Counted from the stretch's first letter, positions 53,485 to 63,355 are shown. The stretch: 64,000 bases of DNA from Pyruvatibacter sp. (GCF_040219635.1 NZ_JAVJSC010000001.1:1-64000); one strand, 5' to 3'. Made by a program: numbers and translations. The notes: a model not told the origin generated them from the letters alone.

Positions 53485-55716
53485 ATGTCTGACGCACAGC
53501 CAACCGAAATCCATAGCCAGCCGGCGGATGACCAGCCGAAAGATGACATGCCGGAACAGCAACGCATTGCCGCCGACTCAAAGGACCGGTTCATAAATCG
53601 GGAATTGTCATGGTTGGCCTTTAACGGGCGTGTGATGGAGGAAAGTGGCAACACCAGCCATCCGCTGCTGGAGCGCCTGCGCTTTTTGTCGATCTCAGCA
53701 TCCAACCTGGATGAGTTCTACATGGTGCGCGTGGCAGGTCTGCACGGTCAGGTGCAGGCAGGTGTGGATACGCTGAGCCAGGAAGGGCTTACAGCCGCCC
53801 AGCAGCTTGAGCAGGTCAACGCCGCAGCCGGCATTCTCATGCGCTCGCAGCAGGAAGGCTGGCAGCAGCTTCTGGTGGATTTGGCCGCGACCGGCATCGA
53901 AGTGGTGGATGAAAAAACGCTGCGCCCCTCGGAGCGGGATTGGCTGGAAACGTTTTTCCTTGAGGAAGTTTTCCCGGTGCTGACGCCGCTCGCCGTTGAC
54001 CCCGCGCACCCCTTTCCCTTCATCCCCAATCTTGGAATATCCATGGCGCTTGATCTGCAACGCAACGCAGATGGTCGCAGGCTTTCAGCGTTGCTGCCGA
54101 TCCCGGCAAAGATAGCGCGTTTTGTGCGGCTGCCGGATACGCCAGACGGATCAGGCGATAGCGCAGGCGCAGGCATTCGCTTCATTACCCTTGAAAACAT
54201 CATCGGGCTTTTTTCCGGCCGACTGTTTCCCGGCTATGAAGTGATGGGCTCCGGCGTATTCCGTGTTATCCGCGACAGCGACCTGGAAATCGAAGAAGAA
54301 GCCGAAGATCTGGTGCGGCTCTTTGAAAGCGCACTCAAGCGCCGTCGTCGGGGCAATGTGGTACGCCTCAAAATTGCCAGCGACATGCCCGAAAGTCTGC
54401 GGCGGATGGTCATCTCTGAGCTCGAAGTGAGTGCCCGTGACGTCATTTTGGTGGATGGACTTGTGGGGCTGGCCTCTACGTCGCAGCTCATTGTAGATGA
54501 CCGGCCGGACCTCAAGTTTGAACCTTACAACGCCCGTTTCCCTGAGCGCATCCGCGACCATGGCGGTGATTGCTTCGCTGCGATCCGCCAGAAGGACATT
54601 CTGGTTCATCACCCCTACGAGTCGTTCGATGTCGTGGTACAGTTTGTGCGGCAGGCGGCAGCGGACCCTGACGTGGTGGCAATCAAGCAAACGCTGTATC
54701 GCACCTCCGCGGACAGCCCGATTGTCCGTGCCCTGATTGAAGCTGCCGAAGCCGGTAAGTCGGTGACCGCACTCGTGGAGCTGAAAGCGCGTTTTGATGA
54801 AGCTGCCAACATCAAGCTGGCCCGCGATCTTGAGCGCGCAGGTGTGCAGGTTGTGTATGGCTTCATTGAGTTCAAAACCCACGCGAAGCTGTCACTTGTA
54901 GTGCGGCGGGAGGGTGGTGACCTGCGCACCTACTGCCACTTTGGCACCGGCAATTATCACCCGATTACCGCGAAGATTTACACCGACCTGTCGCTGTTCA
55001 CGTCAGACCCCGTGCTGGCACGCGATGCGGCGCAGGCGTTCAATTACATCACGGGCTACGCCGAGCCCATCGGCCTCAAAAAATTATGTCTGTCGCCGCT
55101 TATTCTGCGTGACAGGCTGATCGAGGACATCGAAGGCGAGATCGCCAATGTTGAAGCTGGCCGCCCTGGCGCTGTATGGGCAAAAATGAACTCGCTGGTG
55201 GACGCGTCGATAATTGATGCGCTGTATCGCGCCAGCCAGGCAGGCGTAAAGGTGGAGCTGGTAATTCGCGGCATCTGCTGCCTGCGCCCTGGCGTGCCCG
55301 GCCTGTCGGACAACATCGCCGTGAAAAGCATCGTCGGTCGCTTCCTGGAGCATTCGCGCATTGTGTGTTTCGGCAATGGCGGCGCGCTGCCCAACCCGAA
55401 GGCAAAAATCTATATTTCTTCGGCGGACTGGATGCCGCGCAATCTGTATCGCCGGGTTGAAACGCTCGTGCCGGTGGAAAACCCGACCGTGCACGAACAA
55501 ATCCTCGACCAGATTATGGTTGCCAATCTGGAAGACACACAGCAAAGCTGGGATCTTATGGCGGACGGTTCCTATGTCCGAACGGTGCTTGAACCTGACC
55601 AGAAGCCGTTTAATGCACACCAGTATTTCATGACCAACCCCAGCCTTTCGGGCCGTGGCAAGGCATTGGAAGAAAGCCTGCCCAGACACTTTCGCTTCCG
55701 CACATCACCACAGTGA
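53485..55716 (+). CDS. ppk1: Polyphosphate kinase 1
   Basis: Reversibly polymerises the terminal phosphate of ATP into polyphosphate. The 743-residue product has the N-terminal domain beginning FINRELSWLAFNGRVMEE (36-53), SNLDEFYMVRVAG, the autophosphorylated His466 in KTHAKLSLV, HFGTGNYHP, and a second conserved His in FLEHSRIVCFGNG. The first ~30 residues are a polar extension. Its own promoter is likely in the 152 nt after hda. The antagonist exopolyphosphatase gene follows 73 nt later. Confidence 0.97.
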   Translation: MSDAQPTEIHSQPADDQPKDDMPEQQRIAADSKDRFINRELSWLAFNGRVMEESGNTSHPLLERLRFLSISASNLDEFYMVRVAGLHGQVQAGVDTLSQEGLTAAQQLEQVNAAAGILMRSQQEGWQQLLVDLAATGIEVVDEKTLRPSERDWLETFFLEEVFPVLTPLAVDPAHPFPFIPNLGISMALDLQRNADGRRLSALLPIPAKIARFVRLPDTPDGSGDSAGAGIRFITLENIIGLFSGRLFPGYEVMGSGVFRVIRDSDLEIEEEAEDLVRLFESALKRRRRGNVVRLKIASDMPESLRRMVISELEVSARDVILVDGLVGLASTSQLIVDDRPDLKFEPYNARFPERIRDHGGDCFAAIRQKDILVHHPYESFDVVVQFVRQAAADPDVVAIKQTLYRTSADSPIVRALIEAAEAGKSVTALVELKARFDEAANIKLARDLERAGVQVVYGFIEFKTHAKLSLVVRREGGDLRTYCHFGTGNYHPITAKIYTDLSLFTSDPVLARDAAQAFNYITGYAEPIGLKKLCLSPLILRDRLIEDIEGEIANVEAGRPGAVWAKMNSLVDASIIDALYRASQAGVKVELVIRGICCLRPGVPGLSDNIAVKSIVGRFLEHSRIVCFGNGGALPNPKAKIYISSADWMPRNLYRRVETLVPVENPTVHEQILDQIMVANLEDTQQSWDLMADGSYVRTVLEPDQKPFNAHQYFMTNPSLSGRGKALEESLPRHFRFRTSPQ

Positions 55717-55789
55717 CACATCAACCCAGTGAAATGGCGCATTGATTAGGTTATGAGTGTGACGGGAGACCAATAGCGGTGCCGAATAA

Positions 55790-57319
55790 TTGACGCCAAT
55801 CGCCCTCAATCTTCGCGAAACACCTGACCTCAGTCAGGGCGTCGGTATTATTGATATCGGCTCCAACTCCGTGCGCCTTGTGGTCTATGCCGACCATCGC
55901 CGTACACCGTTTCCCATCTTCAACGAAAAAGTGCTGTGCGGTCTTGGCCGCACCATTGGCACGACAGGTGCTCTGGACCCGGAGGGCATCGACAAGGCCC
56001 TTGCGGCGCTGGCCCGATTTCGCGGACTTACCAGCGCTCTGGGTATTACCAATCTTGATGTAGTGGCAACGGCAGCGGCGCGCGAGGCATCCAACGGGGC
56101 GCAATTTATCGAGCGCGCAGAAAATGCATGCGGCGTTCGTATTGCCATCCTGTCGGGTCAGGACGAGGCGCACTATGCGGCGGAAGGTGTTGCCGCCGGT
56201 TTTCCGGATGCGGACGGTATGGTGGGCGACCTTGGCGGGGGGAGCCTCGAACTGGTCGAGATTGCTAATGGCCGTCATGGCGAAGGCACAACACTCCCCG
56301 TTGGCCCCTTGCGATTGATAGATCTGTCGGGCGGGGACATTGCCAAGGCGCGCGATCTGGTTACCAAGGCGTTTGATGAAGCAAAATGGCTGGCCGACAG
56401 CAATCCCAAGGCATTTTATGCGGTTGGCGGAAACTGGCGCAATCTGGCGCGGATGCATATGGCGGGTACGGATTATCCGCTCAGGGTGCTGCAGGCCTAT
56501 ACGATGCGCAAACGAGCTGCCTTGGAGCTCTCCCAACTCGTTTCAGCCCAAAGCCGAAAGTCGCTTGAACATGTGCCTGATGTTTCGCGCCGACGGCTTG
56601 AAACTCTTCCATTTGCAGCGCTTGTGCTTGAGCAGGTTTTGCAGATTGCCCAGCCCGCAACTGTGGTCGTTTCAGCCTATGGCGTGCGCGAGGGTCTGTT
56701 GTATTCGCGTCTCTCCCCGGAAGAGCGTCGCGTTGACCCCTTGATAAGTTGGGCAGAGCGCACAGGCGCCCGGCTCGGCCGTTTTACTGAGCACGGTGAG
56801 GAACTGAAACGGTTTACGGCTCCGTTGTTCAAGACCGGTCTTTTGGCTGCCGCCGATACAGACGAGCAGCGCCTGCACCACGCTGCGTGCCACCTCAGCG
56901 ATATCGGCTGGCGTATTCACCCCGACTACCGCTCACAGCATGTGATGTTGGAAATCCTGCGCGCGCCGGTTTCAGGTATTGACCATCCCGGCCGCGTCTA
57001 TTTGAGCCTCGCAGTCGCAAACCGCTATCGGTCGGGTCTTGAAGATACATCGAACGACCGGGTGATTGCCCTTCTGGACAGCGACAAGGCGCGCCGCGCC
57101 ACGGCGTTGGGGCTGGCGCTGCGCCTGGCGCACACATTGTCTGCGGGCGCACCGCGATTGGTTGAGGGCTTCAGGCTCAAGGTGGAAGAAACCCGCCTGA
57201 CACTGCAAGTGCCGTCCGGCAAGCGCACTTTGTTGGGCGAAGTTGTTGTCAAGCGGCTTACCGGTCTGGCCCGTGTGCTCGGGCTTGAAGCTGATGTCGA
57301 GATTTCCGACATTCCTTAG
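55790..57319 (+). CDS. ppx: Exopolyphosphatase (long Ppx/GppA type)
   Basis: Releases phosphate from polyphosphate ends, opposing the upstream ppk. The 509-residue product has the ASKHA core (phosphate loop GIIDIGSNSVRLVVY, 18-32; catalytic-Glu region SGQDEAHYAAEG; second loop VGDLGGGSLELVE) and a C-terminal HD-like helical domain (about 320-500; HHAACHLSDIGWRIHPDYR). TTG 55790 directly follows an in-frame TAA, so nothing earlier is possible, and no ATG precedes the core. It contrasts with the short paralogue at 2158, which lacks the second domain. It converges with rnd, 15 nt apart. Confidence 0.93.
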   Translation: MTPIALNLRETPDLSQGVGIIDIGSNSVRLVVYADHRRTPFPIFNEKVLCGLGRTIGTTGALDPEGIDKALAALARFRGLTSALGITNLDVVATAAAREASNGAQFIERAENACGVRIAILSGQDEAHYAAEGVAAGFPDADGMVGDLGGGSLELVEIANGRHGEGTTLPVGPLRLIDLSGGDIAKARDLVTKAFDEAKWLADSNPKAFYAVGGNWRNLARMHMAGTDYPLRVLQAYTMRKRAALELSQLVSAQSRKSLEHVPDVSRRRLETLPFAALVLEQVLQIAQPATVVVSAYGVREGLLYSRLSPEERRVDPLISWAERTGARLGRFTEHGEELKRFTAPLFKTGLLAAADTDEQRLHHAACHLSDIGWRIHPDYRSQHVMLEILRAPVSGIDHPGRVYLSLAVANRYRSGLEDTSNDRVIALLDSDKARRATALGLALRLAHTLSAGAPRLVEGFRLKVEETRLTLQVPSGKRTLLGEVVVKRLTGLARVLGLEADVEISDIP

Positions 57320-57334
57320 CCTGGATCTGTATCG

Positions 57335-58504
57335 CTACCCGGTTGCATCCTGCGCCACACGCACCGGCTTAATCATCTGGTTCTCAATCGAGAGCGACAG
57401 CCGCCCGTGCTTCAGATCCAGGGCATCCTTGCCAAAAATCTCGCGCCGCCAGCCGCGAAGGGCGGATACGTCTGCATTGTCGTCTGCGGCAATGCGCTCA
57501 AGGTCAGCCACGTTGCAGATCAGCTTTTGCGCAACATCATGTGCTTCGCATTTGTATTTCAGCAGCACTTTCAACAATTCCACCGTCGGGCCCAGACCCT
57601 GCGGCAGTTGCTCCGGTGCGTCCGGCATTTTGATGTCACCCGGTGGCATTGCGAGGCCGCGTTTAACAGCATCAAACAGCCCCTTTGCGTGGCGGCTCTG
57701 GCCAAACCCGCGCGGCACGGCACGCAACTGGCTAAGGGCATCAGGCGTGGTGGGGGCCTGAGTTGCCACTTCCTGAATTGCGTCATCTTTCATGATGCGC
57801 CCGCGCGGCATGTTACGGTTTTGCGCTTCACGCTCACGCCACGCCGCTGCTTCCATCAGTACGGCGACAGTTTTTTTGTTGCGGTTCCGCAGCTTGAGGC
57901 GTTTCCACGCGTCTTCGGGCTGCACTTCATAGGTCGCCGGATTCTGCAAAATGGCCATTTCCTCGGCCACCCACTGCGCGCGTTCAGACTTGGTGATGCG
58001 TTTGGCCAGTGCCTCATACACTTGCCGCAAATGGGTTACGTCGGCGGCCGCATAGCGAACCTGTTTGTCTGTGAGCGGACGGCGGCTCCAGTCCGTGAAC
58101 CGTGATGACTTATCCACCTGCTCGCCGGTGATTTTCTTGACGATGTTCTCGTAGCCGACGGAATCTCCAAAGCCGCACACCATCGCTGCTACCTGTGTAT
58201 CAAACAGCGGGTCGGGCAGGGTCTGCGCCTCGTGCCAGAAAATCTCGATGTCCTGGCGTGCGGCGTGAAACACCTTGATGACAGCCGTATTAGCCATCAA
58301 CCCGTAAAATGCTGCCAGATCAATGCCATCCGCCAGCGGGTCAATGATCAGTGCGTCACCCTTAGGGGCCGCTACCTGAATAAGGCAGAGCACCGGCCAA
58401 TAAGTGGAATCCCGCAGGAACTCCGTATCGACGGTCACAAACGGTTCGGTTGCGAGCTTGGCGCAGGCAGCCTCTAGCGCTGCCGTGGTGGTGATAATAT
58501 CCAT
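57335..58504 (-). CDS. rnd: Ribonuclease D
   Basis: A DEDDy 3'-5' exoribonuclease for tRNA and small stable RNA maturation. The 389-residue product has Exo I TVDTEFLRDSTY with Asp26 and Glu28, Exo II in VFHAARQDIEIF, and Exo III in VRYAAADVTHL (Tyr and Asp); an HRDC domain follows (about 215-290) and a further helical segment fills the rest. ATG 58504 (MDIITTTAALE) is chosen; the frame is open 32 codons further upstream with no family resemblance. It is divergent from aspS, leaving a 194 nt shared spacer. Confidence 0.94.
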   Translation of the reverse strand: MDIITTTAALEAACAKLATEPFVTVDTEFLRDSTYWPVLCLIQVAAPKGDALIIDPLADGIDLAAFYGLMANTAVIKVFHAARQDIEIFWHEAQTLPDPLFDTQVAAMVCGFGDSVGYENIVKKITGEQVDKSSRFTDWSRRPLTDKQVRYAAADVTHLRQVYEALAKRITKSERAQWVAEEMAILQNPATYEVQPEDAWKRLKLRNRNKKTVAVLMEAAAWREREAQNRNMPRGRIMKDDAIQEVATQAPTTPDALSQLRAVPRGFGQSRHAKGLFDAVKRGLAMPPGDIKMPDAPEQLPQGLGPTVELLKVLLKYKCEAHDVAQKLICNVADLERIAADDNADVSALRGWRREIFGKDALDLKHGRLSLSIENQMIKPVRVAQDATG

Positions 58505-58698
58505 GTCCTGCCTGCTATAGCGCAAAGCCGGGCGGCTTGTCGCTATCCGTGTTGGGTCCACCGCCGCATGGTTGAAAAGGTCCGCGAATCTTGACAACAC
58601 CCGGCGGCCTATGCGCTTCTCCGCGCGCCGGTGGGCATGATATGCGTATTGCTCTGTCGGCGCCCTGCGCCCTGCTGATTCATAAGGCTTTTTCCACC

Positions 58699-60483
58699 AT
58701 GACCCGTTACCGCTCTCACACTTGCGGCGCCCTGCGCGCCAGCGATGTTGGCACGACTGTTCGGCTGTCAGGCTGGGTCAACCGCGTGCGAGACCATGGC
58801 GGCTTGTTGTTTGTTGACCTGCGCGACCATTACGGCCTGACCCAATGTGTGGTGGACCCCGACAGTCCGGCCTTTGCCGACGTCGACAGACTGCGTGCTG
58901 AATGGGTGGTGACGATTGACGGCGACGTCATCGCCCGCTCCGAAGACACCGTAAACGACAAGCTACCCACAGGCGCTATCGAAGTTCGCATTACCTCTGT
59001 TGAGGTGCAGTCAGAAGCGCAGGAACTGCCCCTGCCGGTATTTGGCGATCTTGATTACCCCGAAGAAACCCGCCTGCGGTATCGCTTTTTGGATTTGCGC
59101 CGTGAGCGCCTGCACCAAAACATCGTGCTGCGGTCCCGCATTATCGCGGACCTGCGCCGCCGCATGACGCAAGCAGGATTTGGTGAATACCAAACGCCGA
59201 TCCTCACCGCCTCGTCGCCCGAAGGCGCGCGCGACTTTCTGGTGCCAAGTCGGATGCATCCCGGCCAGTTTTACGCGCTGCCTCAGGCACCCCAGCAGTT
59301 CAAGCAGCTTATTATGGTGGCAGGCTTCGACAGGTATTTTCAGATCGCCCCGTGCTTCCGCGATGAAGATGCCCGCGCCGACCGCTCGCCGGGCGAGTTC
59401 TACCAGCTCGACATTGAAATGAGCTTTGTCGAGCAGGAAGACATTTTTCAGGCCGTGGAACCCATTCTTCGCGATGTGTTTGTCGAGTTCGGCAATGGCC
59501 GCAGCGTGACGGAAAAGTTTCCGCGTATTCCGTATGCGGAGTCGATGCGTAAATACGGCTCCGACAAACCCGACCTGCGCAACCCGATTGAAATGTCGGA
59601 CGCAACCGACACCTTCCGCGATTCAGGATTCAAGGTTTTTGCGGGGCAGATTGCTGCCGACGACAAAGTACGGGTCTGGGCCATTCCCGCGCCGGGCGGC
59701 GGTAGTCGCGCATTTTGCGACCGGATGAACGCCTGGGCGCAAAAAGAAGGTCAGCCCGGCCTTGGCTACATTTTCTTCCGCGAAGAAGAAGGTACGGTTG
59801 TCGGTGCAGGACCGCTGGCGAAGAACATTGGCCCAGAACGCACGGAGGCTCTTCGGCAGTCTTTGGAGCTTGGCGACGGCGACGCGGTGTTCTTCACCTG
59901 TGGTATCCCGTCGAAGTTCGTGGATTTCGCCGGGCAGGCGCGCCAGCACATCGGCATTGAGCTGGACCTGATCGACGAAACAAAGTTCGAGTTCTGCTGG
60001 ATCGTCGATTTCCCGATGTACGAATGGGACGACGCCAACAAGAAAATCGACTTCTCGCACAACCCGTTTTCGATGCCTCAGGGTGGCCTCGAGGCACTTG
60101 AAACCAAAGACCCGTTAGAGATCAACGGTTACCAGTATGACATTGTGTGCAACGGTATTGAGTTGTCGTCCGGCGCAATCAGAAATCACAAGCCTGAAAT
60201 CATGATGAAGGCCTTTGAAATTGCGGGCTACGGGCCGGACGTGGTGGAGGAAAAGTTCGGCGGCATGTTGAATGCATTCCGCTACGGCGCGCCGCCCCAC
60301 GGCGGCATTGCGCCCGGCATCGACCGCATTGTCATGCTGCTTGCGGGCGAGGAAAACCTGCGCGAAGTGACCATGTTCCCGATGAACCAGCAGGCGCAGG
60401 ATTTGATGATGGGTGCCCCGGCGCCTGCCAGCGCCCACCAGATGCGTGAACTGCATATACGCTCGACGGCCCCCAAAGAATAA
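58699..60483 (+). CDS. aspS: Aspartyl-tRNA synthetase, probably non-discriminating
   Basis: A class IIb synthetase charging tRNA-Asp, and by inference tRNA-Asn for GatCAB amidation. From ATG 58699 the 594-residue product has the OB-fold anticodon domain (1-105), motif 2 region QIAPCFRDEDARADRSPGEF, the bacterial GAD insertion (about 290-410) and motif 3 GIAPGIDRIVMLL. The anticodon-domain loop reads RDHGG with His33; in Pseudomonas the corresponding His marks the non-discriminating form, while E. coli has Leu (RDLGS). Longer upstream frames are not family-like. A bidirectional terminator follows. Confidence 0.95.
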   Translation: MTRYRSHTCGALRASDVGTTVRLSGWVNRVRDHGGLLFVDLRDHYGLTQCVVDPDSPAFADVDRLRAEWVVTIDGDVIARSEDTVNDKLPTGAIEVRITSVEVQSEAQELPLPVFGDLDYPEETRLRYRFLDLRRERLHQNIVLRSRIIADLRRRMTQAGFGEYQTPILTASSPEGARDFLVPSRMHPGQFYALPQAPQQFKQLIMVAGFDRYFQIAPCFRDEDARADRSPGEFYQLDIEMSFVEQEDIFQAVEPILRDVFVEFGNGRSVTEKFPRIPYAESMRKYGSDKPDLRNPIEMSDATDTFRDSGFKVFAGQIAADDKVRVWAIPAPGGGSRAFCDRMNAWAQKEGQPGLGYIFFREEEGTVVGAGPLAKNIGPERTEALRQSLELGDGDAVFFTCGIPSKFVDFAGQARQHIGIELDLIDETKFEFCWIVDFPMYEWDDANKKIDFSHNPFSMPQGGLEALETKDPLEINGYQYDIVCNGIELSSGAIRNHKPEIMMKAFEIAGYGPDVVEEKFGGMLNAFRYGAPPHGGIAPGIDRIVMLLAGEENLREVTMFPMNQQAQDLMMGAPAPASAHQMRELHIRSTAPKE

Positions 60484-60516
60484 CCCGCGCCGCGCTACAA
60501 AAGCGCTGGACAGAGA

Positions 60517-60545
60517 AAAGGGCTCCTCGCCGTGAGGAGCCCTTT
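60517..60545. terminator. Bidirectional terminator between aspS and the NrdJ-like gene
   Basis: AAAGGGCTCCTC (60517-60528) pairs perfectly with GAGGAGCCCTTT (60534-60545) around a 5 nt loop. It is followed by TTTAG on the + strand and runs into TTTTCTCTG on the - strand. It lies 33 nt after aspS and 77 nt beyond the stop of the - strand gene, so it can serve both. Confidence 0.8.
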
Positions 60546-60622
60546 AGTCGTCTTGGGGGTATCATTTTTTATGTGAACAACCGCGCTTGGGGGGCTTGGC
60601 TCCTCACGCCTTCTTACATGGG

Positions 60623-63355
60623 CTATTCCTCCCGGTGCCGGCCGGTAACGCTGGGGGGCGCAAGGGCCGGGCTGCCGGAAGCCGGTGAAGGCCGGGCGGC
60701 GATACGCGCCACTCCCTGCCTGATGGGGGGTGACGGACGCAGCGTTTGAAGCCTCGCTGTCCGCATGGTGTCTGGTGGCAGGAGACCTGCATCGTTTGCG
60801 TTCTCAGCATCGCGCAGGGCCTGCGATGCACTTGCAAGATACGTGGCGGCGATGGTGCGCATGGCCTCTGCCTGAGTGACGGGGTCCAAAACATCCGCAT
60901 ACGCCTCAAGCGGTACGCCATGATGCAGACCAACGCAGATTGCTGCTGCAACCTCGTCGTTGATACCAATTGCAGTTGTTGGAGACGATGTTTGAGAGGG
61001 CGGGGCGTTGGGAACTTCAACGTCGTCAATATACAGCTCCACAGACTCCATAATATCGTCGTAGGTCAGCGCTTCCGTTGGGTCCGTGCCATCACGGTTG
61101 ATGCAGATTGAGGTAAGCCCGAACTCCTCCGCATCCTGATAAAGGGCTGCAAAATCAGCCATTGCCGTATCCTGTGGCACCTGTAGATCCAGCGACAGCC
61201 CGTTGGTGACGAAGGGCTGCACGGCATGGGCCATGTGTAGTCTGTCGCGCGCCGACACACACCGTGTGCCGATCTGACCAAGCGGCTGTGCGCAGTCAAA
61301 AACCGGCAACTGCTCAAGCGGCAAGTCACGCGCACCTTCCAGCGTCAGCGCGCCGCAGCAGTAGTAGTTGGCGTGCTCAACGTCCCATTCTGAAAAGCCA
61401 AGCCGCGCCAGAATGTCGTCATCGTCTTCAAGAATATGGTCCCAACCCAGTACATAGGGCGTGAAGGCCGCCCGGACATTTCCCGCCGTTGCCAGCGCAT
61501 GTTCGGTCGCCTCAATGTCCTCGTCGGTAAAGCCGCGCTCGCGCAAAAGGTCATGGTTGACCCCAGGGGCCCCTACAAGCGAGCCGTGGCCAACGATGTG
61601 GTCGATCAGCCGGTCAATGGTATTGTCATCGTGATGCAGGGCACGCAGCGCTGCCGGTACGGCAGGTGACACAGTCTTGTAGATCGCGCTGCCGTCAAAC
61701 TCAGGCGTCAGCCGCTGATAGCGCACCAGTGTGCGCATTGGCGCAATGCCATCCCCTTGTGTTCCCAACAACCTTGCGGCTGTGGTATCGGCAGCGACGC
61801 CAGTCAGGCCGAGGTTACGCAGGCCATGAGATTTCATTTTGGCTTTGGCGCGGCCAAATAGTGTGCGCGCCGCGTCCAGTATGTACGCCTGCTGTGTGGT
61901 CAGCGGATAAAGCGGCTGTGGTGTGTGCGCCAGACCGTGATATCCGGTGCTTTGGCCCAGAAGCGCCCGCTCCATATTGCGCGCAAAACGCCACGCCTTG
62001 TCTGCTGATGCACCGAATGCCGGGAAGGGCGATATCTGCCCGGCAAGTTCGGCTGACGTGGCAAGGCTTGTGGCTGTAACGAGCGCGCACAGGCTGGCAA
62101 CCATCGCCCGCCCTTCGTCCGACCCATAGGCAAGGCCAAAGCTCATAACCAGCGGTGCAGCATTGGTGACTGTTAGTGCAAGAGACCTTTGCTCATCTGC
62201 CTTTGATTGTTCTTCGTAAGTCAGATCAAGCGCGATTGTCAGCAGGCGGACGGTATTGACCAGCGCATCAATATCAATGCCGCTTTCGCTACCCGCCGCC
62301 ACGAATGCTGAAAGGTCCAGTGTGGCTGTGGGATCTGTACGGCCATTGTGGGCACACATTGATACGTGTGCGTTGGCGTCAAAGATTACAGGCCCGGCAT
62401 CACCCATATAGCTTGCTGCCGTCTGCGCCGCCAAAGCCTCCCCGTCCCGTGTGGAAAGGGACTGGCTGATCACATCAGTGGGGGCGAGTGCCGTCCAGAT
62501 GTCGGAGTCGGCATCAAGATGGGTATCACGATCATCGTCGGCGGGAATGCCTGCCATGGCAGCGTCCAGCAGTCGCTGCGCGCCGGTTGCGGGCAGGCCC
62601 ATCCGTTGTGCGGCCTCGAGTGCCTCGTGTAGCGCCGTGTTTTCCGACAGAGGGGATTTCGCCGAGCAGTCACTATTCAGTGCGGCTGCGATCTGGCTGC
62701 GGATGGTATTCATCATGGCGCGGCCCATGGCGAGCGCAGCCGCATCCTCGCGGTACGCAAACCCGTGACAGGCAGCGGAACCGTCAGGCAAATCTGCGGG
62801 GGCCGGCGGCGTACCTACACGCCCATACGCCCAGCCAAGGCCGACGGTCTGCCACAGGTCAGCCGAAAATGTCGCCCGCCGCTGGAGGAGACACGCGCGC
62901 AGTTCGTCGTGAAAGACCAGGGCATCTGTCTCGCTGGAAAAATATCCGGCGTCCCAACCCGCGCGGGCAAGAGCGCCCGCCACGCGGTCCAGCGTGCTGC
63001 GGATATCTGTCTCGGCTGTCGTGTCGAAGTGGCCATCAATGTCTGCCATCGGGCGATAGCGCCGAAGCGCCTGCGGCACCTTGGCCTCCCGAACACGGCG
63101 GCGGGCCACCGGCGCGCCGTCAGCAAGGGCTGCATGGTGGGCAAACGCCGCTGTAACGCTGGCAGGCCAGGCGCAAGGCGCTGTGAAGCGATGGTCCGCG
63201 CCATCCACTTCATAGTCGTCGGCCTTACCAACTGAGTGCTGGCGAAATGCCACACGGTCGTAGGGGCCGCCCTCATACAGGCCAAAAGACTCGCCCCGGG
63301 ACGACCCGCGCGAATGCTGTGTGTCCGGCCCCGTGAAAAAGCGGTGAATGCGCAT
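60623..63355 (-). CDS. Class II ribonucleotide reductase-like protein lacking catalytic motifs (NrdJ pseudo-enzyme)
   Basis: A 910-residue protein that follows alphaproteobacterial NrdJ in order along most of its length. It starts MRIHRFFTG; residues ~115-180 contain ETDIRSTLDRVAG, GWDAGYFSSETDALVFHDEL and WAYG; later blocks are FGLAYGSDEGRAM with ATSAEL (~405-435), VGHGSLVGAPGVNHDLLRER (~590-608), YYCCGALTLEGA and LPVFDCAQPLGQIG (~664-696), and near the C-terminus AAAICVGLHHGVPLEAYADV. However, the NPCSE radical-cysteine loop is deleted (CAHNGR is followed directly by TDPTATLDL), PTGTIG is replaced by VAADTTAA, most of the N-half of the barrel is missing, and the C-terminal cysteine cluster is absent. 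RNR catalysis is therefore not expected. ATG 63355 is chosen over ATG 63409 because NrdJ begins MRI. Role unknown. Confidence 0.8.
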   Translation of the reverse strand: MRIHRFFTGPDTQHSRGSSRGESFGLYEGGPYDRVAFRQHSVGKADDYEVDGADHRFTAPCAWPASVTAAFAHHAALADGAPVARRRVREAKVPQALRRYRPMADIDGHFDTTAETDIRSTLDRVAGALARAGWDAGYFSSETDALVFHDELRACLLQRRATFSADLWQTVGLGWAYGRVGTPPAPADLPDGSAACHGFAYREDAAALAMGRAMMNTIRSQIAAALNSDCSAKSPLSENTALHEALEAAQRMGLPATGAQRLLDAAMAGIPADDDRDTHLDADSDIWTALAPTDVISQSLSTRDGEALAAQTAASYMGDAGPVIFDANAHVSMCAHNGRTDPTATLDLSAFVAAGSESGIDIDALVNTVRLLTIALDLTYEEQSKADEQRSLALTVTNAAPLVMSFGLAYGSDEGRAMVASLCALVTATSLATSAELAGQISPFPAFGASADKAWRFARNMERALLGQSTGYHGLAHTPQPLYPLTTQQAYILDAARTLFGRAKAKMKSHGLRNLGLTGVAADTTAARLLGTQGDGIAPMRTLVRYQRLTPEFDGSAIYKTVSPAVPAALRALHHDDNTIDRLIDHIVGHGSLVGAPGVNHDLLRERGFTDEDIEATEHALATAGNVRAAFTPYVLGWDHILEDDDDILARLGFSEWDVEHANYYCCGALTLEGARDLPLEQLPVFDCAQPLGQIGTRCVSARDRLHMAHAVQPFVTNGLSLDLQVPQDTAMADFAALYQDAEEFGLTSICINRDGTDPTEALTYDDIMESVELYIDDVEVPNAPPSQTSSPTTAIGINDEVAAAICVGLHHGVPLEAYADVLDPVTQAEAMRTIAATYLASASQALRDAENANDAGLLPPDTMRTARLQTLRPSPPIRQGVARIAARPSPASGSPALAPPSVTGRHREE

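Noticed and set aside
54151..54882. A 243-codon open frame antisense to ppk
   Set aside because: It is a complementary-strand shadow of the Ppk1 catalytic region.
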